Of a stretch of DNA of 64,000 bases, positions 7,996 through 15,740 are shown in pieces. Made by a program: the position numbers and the translations under genes. How positions within the stretch are numbered: the stretch's first letter is position 1; each line of letters starts with the position of its first letter. The stretch covers positions 82,903-146,902 of the forward strand of contig NZ_JAUUTW010000010.1 in assembly GCF_030676415.1 (NCBI RefSeq), written 5' to 3'. Source of the stretch: Peribacillus frigoritolerans. Its GTDB lineage: Bacteria; Bacillota; Bacilli; Bacillales; DSM-1321. The notes under the pieces were generated by a model. It was given only the letters and a program-made list of their open reading frames with translations, did no database searches and was not told the DNA's origin.

Positions 7996-8328
7996 TTATT
8001 CACTTTCATGGTTCTTAAATGTTTTCCCATCATGGTAGTAAAGTTCAGAGCCTAAATTAATATTTCTTTCTTCTTTCAATTGACGTATAAGCTCTTCACT
8101 TTTTGTTTTATTCATTTCTTTATACCAGGTTCCTTGTGGATATAGAACAGCGATCGGACCATGCTTGCATTGGCCGTTACATAATGTTTTTGTTGTGTGA
8201 ATCTCCTTTTGCAGATCTAAGCTTTTCAATTCTCCTCTAATGGTCTCTGTTACTTCTTCTGCTCCATTTTTCGTGCATGTTTTCCCATTGCAAATTAATA
8301 GATGTTTGCTAATCCCATCTAAGTTCAT
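7996..8328 (-). CDS. Thioredoxin-like [2Fe-2S] ferredoxin domain protein
   Basis: 110 aa. Cysteines C13, C18, C50 and C54 form the CX4C...CX3C pattern of the thioredoxin-fold [2Fe-2S] ferredoxins (like the NuoE C-terminal domain); surrounding segments HLLICNGKTC and TLCNGQCKHGPIAVLYP are typical. It would carry electrons or bind metal in the cytoplasm. It is the last gene of the copper operon, 26 bases after the YtkA-like gene, so copper induction is likely. A link to copper is from context only; members of this family also occur in cobalamin loci. Confidence 0.75.
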   Translation of the reverse strand: MNLDGISKHLLICNGKTCTKNGAEEVTETIRGELKSLDLQKEIHTTKTLCNGQCKHGPIAVLYPQGTWYKEMNKTKSEELIRQLKEERNINLGSELYYHDGKTFKNHESE

Positions 8329-8354
8329 AAAAATTCCCCTTTGATTTTTCCTTT

Positions 8355-9233
8355 TTACTTGACCTCTATAACAAATGGATAGCTACCTACTTTGCCATCA
8401 AATTTAAATTCTCCCCACACTTTGTAGATTCCAGGCTTATCAAATTTTGTTTCAAATTGTGTCTTTTCTTTTGATGTAGGGTGCACATGAACAAATTTCT
8501 CACCCTTATCATCCAAAATAACAACATGTCCTAAAGCCCCCAGATAGGGCTCTGGAGTAATCCCTTTCGTATCAAAGCTTAACGTTACATCTTTGTTTAT
8601 TCCTGGCTCTGTAGTTGTTAATTCAACTGTCTTTTCATTGATTGTTTTTGTTAAGTTTGTATCAACCTTTAGTGAGTTTTCCTCATGTTCACCATGACCT
8701 TTACCTACCTGCAGTTCTATCGGACTTATCTGATAGGCAAGGTTTTTTGGTTTAATATCGATAAACACTTTATAAGAGTTTTCAGGTAGGGCGAATTTCT
8801 GAGTATACATGCCATTTCCTTTTTTCACAGGATGTAGATGGTAATAATCTTCTAAGTCGGCACTTACAATAATTACATGCATAATCTTTTCATGTGATAT
8901 TTCTAATTTAGGTGAATGTTGATCTTTATCCTTAACATCAATGGTTATTAAGCCTTCTTCATACTTTACGTTTGTGACCAATTCACTTTTTGAATGAGCT
9001 ACATGGTCTGAATGTCCTGAATCCTTACCATCACTTTTTTGGTTTGTATGATTACCATTATGTGCTTGCTCATTAATAGATTCTTTTTCCTCGTTACCAT
9101 TTGTTTTTGCCGCATGGTTATCCGTGTGATCGTCATTACTGTTCAAGCTTGCATATACGGAATATCCGCCAATTACTAATCCAAGATACACAATGGCTGA
9201 AACCGCCCAGGTCAACATGTTTTTTCGTTTCAT
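8355..9233 (-). CDS. Membrane-anchored His-rich protein with YtkA-like domain (copper-operon)
   Basis: 292 aa. An N-terminal signal anchor (about residues 8-28, WAVSAIVYLGLVIGGYSVYA) is followed by a low-complexity linker of about 50 residues rich in His, Asp, Asn and Ser (DDHTDNH, GHSDHVAHS), a likely metal-binding tract. Two beta-rich regions follow; the C-terminal one (HVVILDDKGEKFVHVHP ... GIYKVWGEF) resembles the YtkA-like/cupredoxin-type domain. It should be outside the membrane. Its position 29 bases after copA suggests a role in extracytoplasmic copper handling. The domain name is moderately sure; the function is inferred. Confidence 0.72.
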   Translation of the reverse strand: MKRKNMLTWAVSAIVYLGLVIGGYSVYASLNSNDDHTDNHAAKTNGNEEKESINEQAHNGNHTNQKSDGKDSGHSDHVAHSKSELVTNVKYEEGLITIDVKDKDQHSPKLEISHEKIMHVIIVSADLEDYYHLHPVKKGNGMYTQKFALPENSYKVFIDIKPKNLAYQISPIELQVGKGHGEHEENSLKVDTNLTKTINEKTVELTTTEPGINKDVTLSFDTKGITPEPYLGALGHVVILDDKGEKFVHVHPTSKEKTQFETKFDKPGIYKVWGEFKFDGKVGSYPFVIEVK

Positions 9234-9262
9234 GAAAAAACCCTCTCTTTTAAATAGATAGT

Positions 9263-11683
9263 TTATCCTTTTAACTTAATCCTTTGTAATCTGAGTGCGT
9301 TTAAAACAACTGAAACTGAACTGAATGCCATGGCTACTCCTGCAAGCCACGGTGCCAGAAATCCTAGTGCTGCAATTGGAACTCCTATAGCATTATAAGC
9401 AAAGGCCCAAAATAAATTTTGCTTGATATTTCGAATCGTCATTTTACTCATAAAGATGGCATCGGCAATACTATTTAAGTCTCCTCTGATTAAGGTAATA
9501 TCAGCAGCCTCCATTGCTACATCCGTACCTGTACCGATTGCCATGCCAATATCAGCAGTAGCTAACGCTGGGGCATCGTTAATTCCATCACCGACCATTG
9601 CCACTATCTTTCCATCTTTTTGAAGCTTTTTAACTTCCTCTGCCTTTCCTTCAGGCAGGACTTCTGCTATAACATGGTCAATTCCGACTTCATTTGCAAT
9701 TGCTTGAGCTGTCTGCTTGTTATCTCCCGTAATCATAACAATCTCAAGACCCATATTTTTTAACCTTTCAATCGCTTTTTGAGAAGTATCTTTAATTGTA
9801 TCTGCAACAGCAATCACACCGGCAAATTGATGATCAATTGAAACTAGCATTGCGGTCTTACCTTGCTTTTCTAAGTTTTCCATCTTAGGTAATATGTTCC
9901 CAACATCAATGTTATTTTTCTCCATAAGCCGGCGCGTTCCGATAAGCAAGGATTTGGTTTCAACTATAGATTCGATTCCAAAACCAGGAATGGCTTCGAA
10001 GTGTTCTGAGCTGCCTAGTTCAATACCTTTTTCTTTAATCCCCTCAACAATTGCCTCAGCTAACGGATGTTCAGAACTTCTCTCTGCAGCACCGACTAAC
10101 TTTAAAAATCCCTTTTCTTCAAACCCATTTGAGAGAATAACATCTGTAAGTGTTGGTTTTCCATTTGTTACAGTTCCCGTTTTATCAAGGATCACTGTAT
10201 CCAATCGATGAGTGGTTTCAAGATGCTCACCGCCTTTAAACAAAATCCCATATTCAGCTGCTCGGCCTGACCCTGCCATAATTGACGTTGGGGTAGCTAG
10301 GCCTAGAGCACATGGACAGGCGATAACTAATACGGCAATTAACTTTTCAAGAGCTACTGCAAACTCTCCCGGACTTACAAAAAAGTACCACACAAGAAAT
10401 GTAATAATCGCTATACCCACTACAATAGGGACAAATATTCCTGAGATGACATCGGCTAAGCGTTGAATAGGCGCTTTTGATCCTTGTGCTTCTTCGACTA
10501 CTTTGATGATTTGAGCTAAGGCAGTTTCTTTTCCTACCTTTGTTGCCTTAACCTTCAGAAACCCGTTTTTGTTAATTGTTGAGCCAATTACTAAATCTCC
10601 TACTGTTTTATCAACAGGAATACTTTCACCTGTAATCATTGACTCATCTAAGGCAGATCTCCCTTCAAATATTTCTCCGTCTACGGGTACTTTTTCACCT
10701 GGTTTAACATAAACGATATCTCCAGCCATTACATCTTCGATAGGTAAATTCATTTCTTGACCATCTCTTAAAACTGTGGCTGTTTTGGCTTGCAAACCCA
10801 TAAGTTTTTTAATGGCTTCTGATGAACGCCCTTTTGCTTTTGCTTCAAATAACTTACCTAATATAATGAGAGTAATTAACACTGCACTTGTTTCAAAATA
10901 TAACTCCACCATATGTTCATCGGAGCCTATTGATAAAATACTCAAGTAAATACTGTAAAAATAAGCTGCAGAGGTGCCAAGTGCAACTAAAACATCCATG
11001 TTTGCACTTTTATTCCTTAATGCCTTATAGGCACCTACATAAAATTGACCTCCAACTAAAAATTGAACAGGAGTCGCAAGTGCGAGTTGGACCCATGGAT
11101 TCATGAACATCTCTGGTAGCCAAATAAAAGATGTAAATTCAAAATGACTGACCATCGCCCAAAGTAAAGGGATGGACAAAATAGAAGAGAATATGAATTT
11201 TCCTGTTTGTTTCTCAATTTCCTTCTGTCTATGATCAACCTTTTCGCCTGTAGTTTCTTGCTTTTGTTCTAAACGATAACCCAATTTCTTAATGGCACCC
11301 TTCATATCTGGGACCGAGACTTCATCAGGATTATATTCTACAAGGGCTGATTCTAATGCGAAGTTTACAGTTGCATTTTGTACCCCATCTAACTTGTTTA
11401 AACGTTTTTCAATCCTGTTAGCACATGCTGCGCATGTCATACCAGATATATCAAATTCAGCTTTTTCACTAACCACTTTATACCCTAAGGATTCGACTTT
11501 ATCTTTAAGTTGATTAACATTTGATTTGGATGGATCAAATGTTACTTTTGATTTTTCTAAAGCAAAATTTACGCTTGCATCCTCTACTCCATCTATTTTT
11601 TTGAGACCTTTTTCTATTCTCACTGCACAGGCAGCACACGTCATGCCAGCTATTTGAAGTGTTGTTTCTTTTTTATCGCTCAT
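9263..11683 (-). CDS. copA: Copper-exporting P1B-type ATPase CopA
   Basis: 806 aa, with everything expected of CopA. Two N-terminal heavy-metal domains each carry GMTCAACA (near 13 and 81), the membrane CPC motif is near 458, the actuator TGES near 351, the phosphorylated DKTGT near 500, and the hinge MVGDGINDAPAL further on. It pumps Cu(I) out of the cytoplasm using ATP. Start ATG follows GGAGTGTAAGGTT. Its own CsoR-type operator lies 23-39 bases upstream, after a terminator that separates it from copZ, so it can be transcribed independently. Confidence 0.97.
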   Translation of the reverse strand: MSDKKETTLQIAGMTCAACAVRIEKGLKKIDGVEDASVNFALEKSKVTFDPSKSNVNQLKDKVESLGYKVVSEKAEFDISGMTCAACANRIEKRLNKLDGVQNATVNFALESALVEYNPDEVSVPDMKGAIKKLGYRLEQKQETTGEKVDHRQKEIEKQTGKFIFSSILSIPLLWAMVSHFEFTSFIWLPEMFMNPWVQLALATPVQFLVGGQFYVGAYKALRNKSANMDVLVALGTSAAYFYSIYLSILSIGSDEHMVELYFETSAVLITLIILGKLFEAKAKGRSSEAIKKLMGLQAKTATVLRDGQEMNLPIEDVMAGDIVYVKPGEKVPVDGEIFEGRSALDESMITGESIPVDKTVGDLVIGSTINKNGFLKVKATKVGKETALAQIIKVVEEAQGSKAPIQRLADVISGIFVPIVVGIAIITFLVWYFFVSPGEFAVALEKLIAVLVIACPCALGLATPTSIMAGSGRAAEYGILFKGGEHLETTHRLDTVILDKTGTVTNGKPTLTDVILSNGFEEKGFLKLVGAAERSSEHPLAEAIVEGIKEKGIELGSSEHFEAIPGFGIESIVETKSLLIGTRRLMEKNNIDVGNILPKMENLEKQGKTAMLVSIDHQFAGVIAVADTIKDTSQKAIERLKNMGLEIVMITGDNKQTAQAIANEVGIDHVIAEVLPEGKAEEVKKLQKDGKIVAMVGDGINDAPALATADIGMAIGTGTDVAMEAADITLIRGDLNSIADAIFMSKMTIRNIKQNLFWAFAYNAIGVPIAALGFLAPWLAGVAMAFSSVSVVLNALRLQRIKLKG

Positions 11684-11705
11684 AACCTTACACTCCTATC
11701 ACCAC

Positions 11706-11722
11706 ATACTACAGTGGGGTAT
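11706..11722 (-). promoter_or_regulatory. CsoR-type operator upstream of copA
   Basis: On the minus strand ATACCCCACTGTAGTAT, two mismatches from the csoR-upstream site ATACCCCCCTATAGTAT. It lies 22 bases before the copA start codon. Confidence 0.8.
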
Positions 11723-11736
11723 ATTTTCCAGGGAAG

Positions 11737-11768
11737 AAAACGTGCCGGGACGAGTCAGCACGTTTTTT
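11737..11768. terminator. Hairpin between copZ and copA
   Basis: AAAACGTGC (11737-11745) pairs with GCACGTTTT (11758-11766), with T-runs on both sides. It lies between the copZ stop and the copA operator, so it may limit readthrough from copZ into copA. Confidence 0.65.
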
Positions 11769-11799
11769 CAATTCCTTAGTGACGAATTTGATCTTTAGG

Positions 11800-12015
11800 T
11801 CATTTACTCAGCTCTACATCATAACCTTGGTCCTCTATAATGTCAGTAATCCCCTTTAAAGAAACTACTTTCGAATCAAATGATACATCTACTTTTCCTT
11901 CATTTAAGTGAACCTTTACAAACTGAACGCCCTTCATTTTTCCTACGTTCCCCTCAATTGAATTAATACAATGCCCGCATGACATTCCTTTCACTGATAA
12001 TTTTACATTCTCCAT
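11800..12015 (-). CDS. copZ: Copper chaperone CopZ (copy 1)
   Basis: 71 aa heavy-metal-associated domain with Cu(I)-binding GMSCGHC near residues 10-16 and the standard beta-alpha-beta-beta-alpha-beta layout. It carries Cu(I) in the cytoplasm to the N-terminal domains of CopA and to CsoR. It is a diverged paralogue of the next gene upstream, about half identical by eye. A CsoR-type operator lies about 50 bases upstream of its start. Confidence 0.92.
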   Translation of the reverse strand: MENVKLSVKGMSCGHCINSIEGNVGKMKGVQFVKVHLNEGKVDVSFDSKVVSLKGITDIIEDQGYDVELSK

Positions 12016-12067
12016 TTTTTTGTCCTCCTTAATTTATGTTAGATGATCTATTTTATAAACAAAAACC

Positions 12068-12084
12068 ATACCCTGGTATAGTAT
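12068..12084 (+). promoter_or_regulatory. CsoR-type operator between the two copZ genes
   Basis: ATACCCTGGTATAGTAT, with inner palindrome ATACC-CT-GGTAT. It shares the ATACCC and TATAGTAT ends with the csoR-upstream site, and lies 53 bases before the copZ copy 1 start. A hairpin at 12096-12127 (AAAGAA..CGTG / CACG-TTCTTT) precedes it, downstream of copZ copy 2. Confidence 0.72.
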
Positions 12085-12095
12085 ATGAATTTCAG

Positions 12096-12127
12096 AAAGA
12101 AATCGTGCTTTAATCAACACGTTCTTT
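12096..12127. terminator. Weak hairpin after copZ copy 2
   Basis: AAAGAA-CGTG pairs with CACG-TTCTTT with a two-base bulge and a 10-base loop. It is placed just after the copZ copy 2 stop, like the stronger hairpin after copZ copy 1. Confidence 0.45.
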
Positions 12128-12134
12128 ATTCATG

Positions 12135-12341
12135 TTATTGTACATCATACCCTTGGTCGTCAATTGTTTCCTTAATAGAATCAAGGGTTACGTCATTGGG
12201 ATTAAACTCCACTTCAACAGTTCCTGAATCCAAGTTTACTTTCACAGAGTTAACTCCAGATAATTTCCCTACACTGCCTTCAATCGCTTTAATGCAATGT
12301 CCACAAGACATACCCTTTACATTTAAAGTGTTTTTTTCCAT
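12135..12341 (-). CDS. copZ: Copper chaperone CopZ (copy 2)
   Basis: 68 aa HMA-fold chaperone with GMSCGHC near residues 9-15. It lies 17 bases after csoR, so it is made with the sensor. Two CopZ paralogues in one operon suggest dosage or division of labour, for example delivery to CopA versus copper return to CsoR, but the sequence alone does not tell which. Confidence 0.92.
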   Translation of the reverse strand: MEKNTLNVKGMSCGHCIKAIEGSVGKLSGVNSVKVNLDSGTVEVEFNPNDVTLDSIKETIDDQGYDVQ

Positions 12342-12358
12342 ACTAACTCAATCCCCTT

Positions 12359-12691
12359 CTATTTTTTCATTAATTTTTGAAATGTAACCAGTACCTCATC
12401 TAAAACCTCTGTATCTCCCGCTTGAATTCTTTCAAGAACACAGCTTTTCAAATGACCCTCCAATAAAATACGGGCAACACTATTTAAAGCTGATTGGGTC
12501 GCAGCTATTTGTGTAATTACATCGTCACAGTACGTATCTTTTTCAATTAACCCTTTTATTCCTCGGATTTGTCCTTCCACTCGATTTAATCTTGTTACTA
12601 AATTATTTTTCACATTATCTGAATGATGACTTTTCCTTTCACTTTCTGATGAGCAACATGAATCGATTTCAGCAATATTATCTGAATTCAT
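12359..12691 (-). CDS. csoR: Copper-sensing transcriptional repressor CsoR
   Basis: 110 aa all-helical repressor of the CsoR/RcnR (DUF156) family. The Cu(I) ligands are visible as C55 (DTYCDDV), H80 (LLEGHLK) and C84 (LKSCV). The core LVTRLNRVEGQIRGIKGLIE binds DNA. Apo-CsoR represses; Cu(I) releases it. Compared with B. subtilis CsoR the N-terminus is longer and carries SCCSSESERKSHH, which might bind metal. ATG 12691 fits GAGGAG 8 bases upstream better than TTG 12697. It is first in the copper operon, under a palindromic operator. Confidence 0.95.
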   Translation of the reverse strand: MNSDNIAEIDSCCSSESERKSHHSDNVKNNLVTRLNRVEGQIRGIKGLIEKDTYCDDVITQIAATQSALNSVARILLEGHLKSCVLERIQAGDTEVLDEVLVTFQKLMKK

Positions 12692-12723
12692 TGACAAATC
12701 TCCTCAACTCCTTTAACGAAATA

Positions 12724-12745
12724 ATACTATACCCCCCTATAGTAT
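12724..12745. promoter_or_regulatory. CsoR operator of the copper operon
   Basis: ATACTATA-CCCCCC-TATAGTAT: perfect 8-bp arms around six C, the form of known CsoR sites. It is 33 bases upstream of csoR. Confidence 0.88.
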
Positions 12746-12962
12746 GTAAAGCCCTTTTTATTTATACTTAAAAAATAGTTAGTGGACATAGTTTTTTTTA
12801 TAACTCTTGGATGATTTCCTATGCAAAAGCAAAAGTAGATCCATTAATTTGGCATTTTGGAGCAGAAGCTTCCTTAATAAAAAAGGAAAGCCATACAAAA
12901 ATGTGCAGGAGTGTCCATCATCATCATAGGGCTTCTCGATATAAACCTATTTGTAGATGAAT

Positions 12963-12998
12963 GAAAAAAAGCCAGTCCTTTGAAAAAAGAACTGGCCT
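12963..12998 (-). terminator. Terminator of the NlpC/P60 gene
   Basis: Minus-strand stem GCCAGT / ACTGGC followed by a 7-T run, 30 bases after the stop at 13029. The stretch 12746-12960 holds nothing that I recognise. Confidence 0.75.
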
Positions 12999-13028
12999 TA
13001 GATGTCATAAGAGTTAAAAGTCACCCAA

Positions 13029-13703
13029 TCAATTATATGATTTTGCACCTAAATATCTTTTTGACCAATAGCTATTATTCATCGAAGTAATACTTACACC
13101 TTTGGAGGAGGAACTATGAATGAATTGGTTCCCTCCGATATAAATGCCCGCATGAGAAGCGCCAGGTTTATAGGTTTCAAAAAACACAAGATCACCAACT
13201 TTTGGCGAAGAAACCTTTTTCCCCTTCTTATATATTTCTGCAACAGTTCTAGGCAAAGTCACATCGGTACTTTTACCGAAAACATATTTTAAAAATCCGC
13301 TGCAATCAAAACCTTTAGGCGTACTCCCTCCCCATACATAGCGCACACCCAAATATTTTTTAGCGTTATTTACCAGGTTTGTAGATGAATTGCCGTTTGC
13401 CGTTTGCGCAGTTCGTTTCGTAATCCCCAAAGCCTTAAATGTATTCGGACCTGCAATACCGTCAGCTTTCAAGCCTTTGCTTTTTTGAAATTTAACTACT
13501 GAACTTTTAGTGATTGTCCCAAAATATGTCGTGGTGTTTTTATTAGTGAAGTACCCTTTGTCCTTTAAAACCCCTTGTAATTTTTTTACTTCGGTATGAG
13601 TCATTCCACTTTTTAACGTACGATCTCCTAATGCAGCATTACTAACCAACGGATTTGATAGTAACAATCCCGTCACTACAGCTGAAGCTATTATTTTTTT
13701 CAT
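13029..13703 (-). CDS. Secreted NlpC/P60 endopeptidase with peptidoglycan-binding domain
   Basis: 224 aa. Signal peptide 1-24 (MKKIIASAVVTGLLLSNP ... SNAA), a PG_binding_1 domain at about 27-93 (MTHTEVKKLQGVLKDKGYF ... FKALGI), a short linker, and an NlpC/P60 domain at about 108-224. Catalytic C134 (FDCSGF), H184 (ASHAGIYIG) and H196 (QFIHSS) are all present. It should cut the D-Glu to diamino-acid bond in wall peptides outside the cell. It is monocistronic with its own terminator. The precise role (growth, separation, germination) cannot be told. Confidence 0.93.
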   Translation of the reverse strand: MKKIIASAVVTGLLLSNPLVSNAALGDRTLKSGMTHTEVKKLQGVLKDKGYFTNKNTTTYFGTITKSSVVKFQKSKGLKADGIAGPNTFKALGITKRTAQTANGNSSTNLVNNAKKYLGVRYVWGGSTPKGFDCSGFLKYVFGKSTDVTLPRTVAEIYKKGKKVSSPKVGDLVFFETYKPGASHAGIYIGGNQFIHSSSSKGVSITSMNNSYWSKRYLGAKSYN

Positions 13704-14422
13704 TTGCTATTTCCCCCGAATAAATTCTCTTTTTTATAATTCTATCATCCTTAAGTGACACACATATTTTCCTAAATTTACATTATCATTACAAAATTAT
13801 GCAGAATATGTGCATAAATGACAAAATACTCATAATCAGAAACATCCTCCATAAATTGATATATCTATAGTTCATCTTAAAATTAAATTCAATTTTATGT
13901 AATCTTCTTAATTTCTACATATTTTGTTGTTGTGGTTTTTTTTAGTACCTTAAAAATTTTCAAGGAATTGTTAAGTATCTAGATTACATTTCATTTAAAC
14001 TACTAGTTTCTTTATTTTTCAGAGTATCATTGCTAGGAATAAATCCCCAACAAATTTATTGGCCGTTATATGTAAAATTATCCTATGGGTAAATGCATTA
14101 TATGCTTTTTGGGGCATAAAAAAAGCTTACTTCTAATCACTTTTAGCTTTAACTAATGTTTGGCTGGCAGGGCACCTTCCCTTTGAATAGATTCATAGTA
14201 TTTTTCCTGACTCTTTTTATTTTGCATTTGAATCTTTTTAACTTGTTCAGATGTTTGTTTGCCCCCAAGTTAAATACCTGGTTTTTCCAACCTTAACTTC
14301 ATAAATGTTTTGTTCCAATTTCCCCCACACTCCAGAAGTCGTACCAAAAAAAGGCTACACCTAATAGGTACTAGCCCCCTCCTAAAAACTGTACTTGAAA
14401 CGAAAACACAATATAATACTGG
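13704..14422. other. 780-base gap without a supported gene
   Basis: AT-rich. A 38-codon open stretch on the minus strand (14153-14269) reads SEQVKKIQMQNKKSQEKYY and ends at a stop, but it has no start codon or ribosome site; it may be the tail of a decayed small gene. No other signal recognised. Confidence 0.3.
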
Positions 14423-14455
14423 AAAAAACACTGAAACGACGAAGTCATTTCAGTG
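14423..14455 (-). terminator. Terminator of the acyl-CoA dehydrogenase gene
   Basis: CACTGAAA / TTTCAGTG stem, extended by GAC/GTC, followed on the minus strand by six T; 28 bases after the stop codon. Confidence 0.85.
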
Positions 14456-14482
14456 CCATCAAAAAAATATCCGAATACGAAC

Positions 14483-15625
14483 TTAATAAAGAGCTGACTT
14501 TGCGAGCATGGTGATTGTCGCATCATCCATCGGAGGATTATGAAGTCCTGCGCGTACATCCCTATAATAACGTTGCAGGGGATTATTTCGTTGTAAACTT
14601 TTGGCTCCGACGACTCTCATCGCTTTATCGACGATGGAAATCGATTTGTTGACGACTGATAACTTAACAGCACCCAATTGCTTCGATAATTCATCATGAT
14701 CTTCAGGGTGCCGCACCCATTTTTCTGCGACAGAGTAGAGGAAATGGTGTGCTTCGCCCAATTCCAGTTCCATCTCCCCAATTGTCCGTTGAACATTCGG
14801 AAGGTCCCTGATTGGTCCTGGTAAGCTATTGGGAGAATAGGTTTTCGCAAATTCGACTGCGTAATTTCTTGCAGCCACTGCGATTCCCAAGTAGCAAGCC
14901 GGTATATGTAATAGCCACGCTTCAGGTTTTCTTTTTTCACCAGGATTGCTTTTCATGACATAATACTTTTCAGGCAGGCTGACGTCATTTAACACCAAAT
15001 CATGACTTCCCGTTCCCTGCATGGAAATCATATCCCAAGTTTCTTCTATACTTACCCCAATTACATCACGATGAACTAAAAAGGTGCCTAGCCGCTCATC
15101 CTCGGGAACCCATGCCGTTACTAGAAAAATATCAAGGACGGGAGAGAGTGTAGTAAAAGTCTTTCTGCCATTCAAATACCATTTTCGACCCTTTTTGATA
15201 GCGATCGTTTCAGGAAGGCCTCCGCGCGTCGGGCTGCCCGTTCCAGCTTCAGATGCTGCCGTGTTGATGAGAGCGCCTTTCGACACTTTATCAAACAATT
15301 CATTCATGACTCCTTTTTCCCATGGTCTCTTCTCCGTTAAGGATAGGACCGTTCCGACATGCCAGCCTATTCCTAAGGCTGTTGAGCCGCAATATTGAGC
15401 AATTTTTTCTTGGCATAGGAGAAAATCATATAAGGAACCGCCGTATCCTCCATCCTCTTTTGCTAACGTTAATTGGGGATATCCGAATTCTTTTAACTCC
15501 TGAATGTTTTCAAAAGGAAATCCCTTTGAATTATCAAGTGCTTCAGATCGGCCGGAAAAGGACTGGATCGCTTCCTCTAATTTTTGTATATATTCTTTTT
15601 GCTTCTGTGATTGAAAAAATGACAT
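14483..15625 (-). CDS. Acyl-CoA dehydrogenase family flavoprotein
   Basis: 380 aa with the three-domain acyl-CoA dehydrogenase fold: helical N-terminus, middle beta domain (SEAGTGSPTRGG, WYLNGRKTFTTLSP), and C-terminal helices with VDKAMRVVGAKSL and the end motif RYYRDVRAGLHNPPMDD. This last motif resembles the DszC/SfnB-like monooxygenase branch as much as classical dehydrogenases, so the substrate is open. ATG 15625 fits AGGAGGG 9-10 bases upstream; nine further in-frame codons upstream lack a ribosome site. It is a single gene with its own terminator. Confidence 0.85.
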   Translation of the reverse strand: MSFFQSQKQKEYIQKLEEAIQSFSGRSEALDNSKGFPFENIQELKEFGYPQLTLAKEDGGYGGSLYDFLLCQEKIAQYCGSTALGIGWHVGTVLSLTEKRPWEKGVMNELFDKVSKGALINTAASEAGTGSPTRGGLPETIAIKKGRKWYLNGRKTFTTLSPVLDIFLVTAWVPEDERLGTFLVHRDVIGVSIEETWDMISMQGTGSHDLVLNDVSLPEKYYVMKSNPGEKRKPEAWLLHIPACYLGIAVAARNYAVEFAKTYSPNSLPGPIRDLPNVQRTIGEMELELGEAHHFLYSVAEKWVRHPEDHDELSKQLGAVKLSVVNKSISIVDKAMRVVGAKSLQRNNPLQRYYRDVRAGLHNPPMDDATITMLAKSALY

Positions 15626-15740
15626 GAAGATCATCCCTCCTGTAGTAAACAAAATCCTGAACCATCCAGCAGCAGAAACAGAACTGCGAACTCCACTTTA
15701 TCATATCACCATAGTGTAGTTTATGGTTTGAATCTGCCCA

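Noticed and set aside
9423..10466. Several plus-strand open frames inside copA
   Set aside because: Antisense to a long conserved ATPase; composition is the mirror of the real gene and no ribosome sites precede them.
14153..14269. 38-codon stretch SEQVKKIQMQNKKSQ on the minus strand
   Set aside because: Protein-like, but it has no start codon and a stop immediately before it; at best the tail of a decayed gene.
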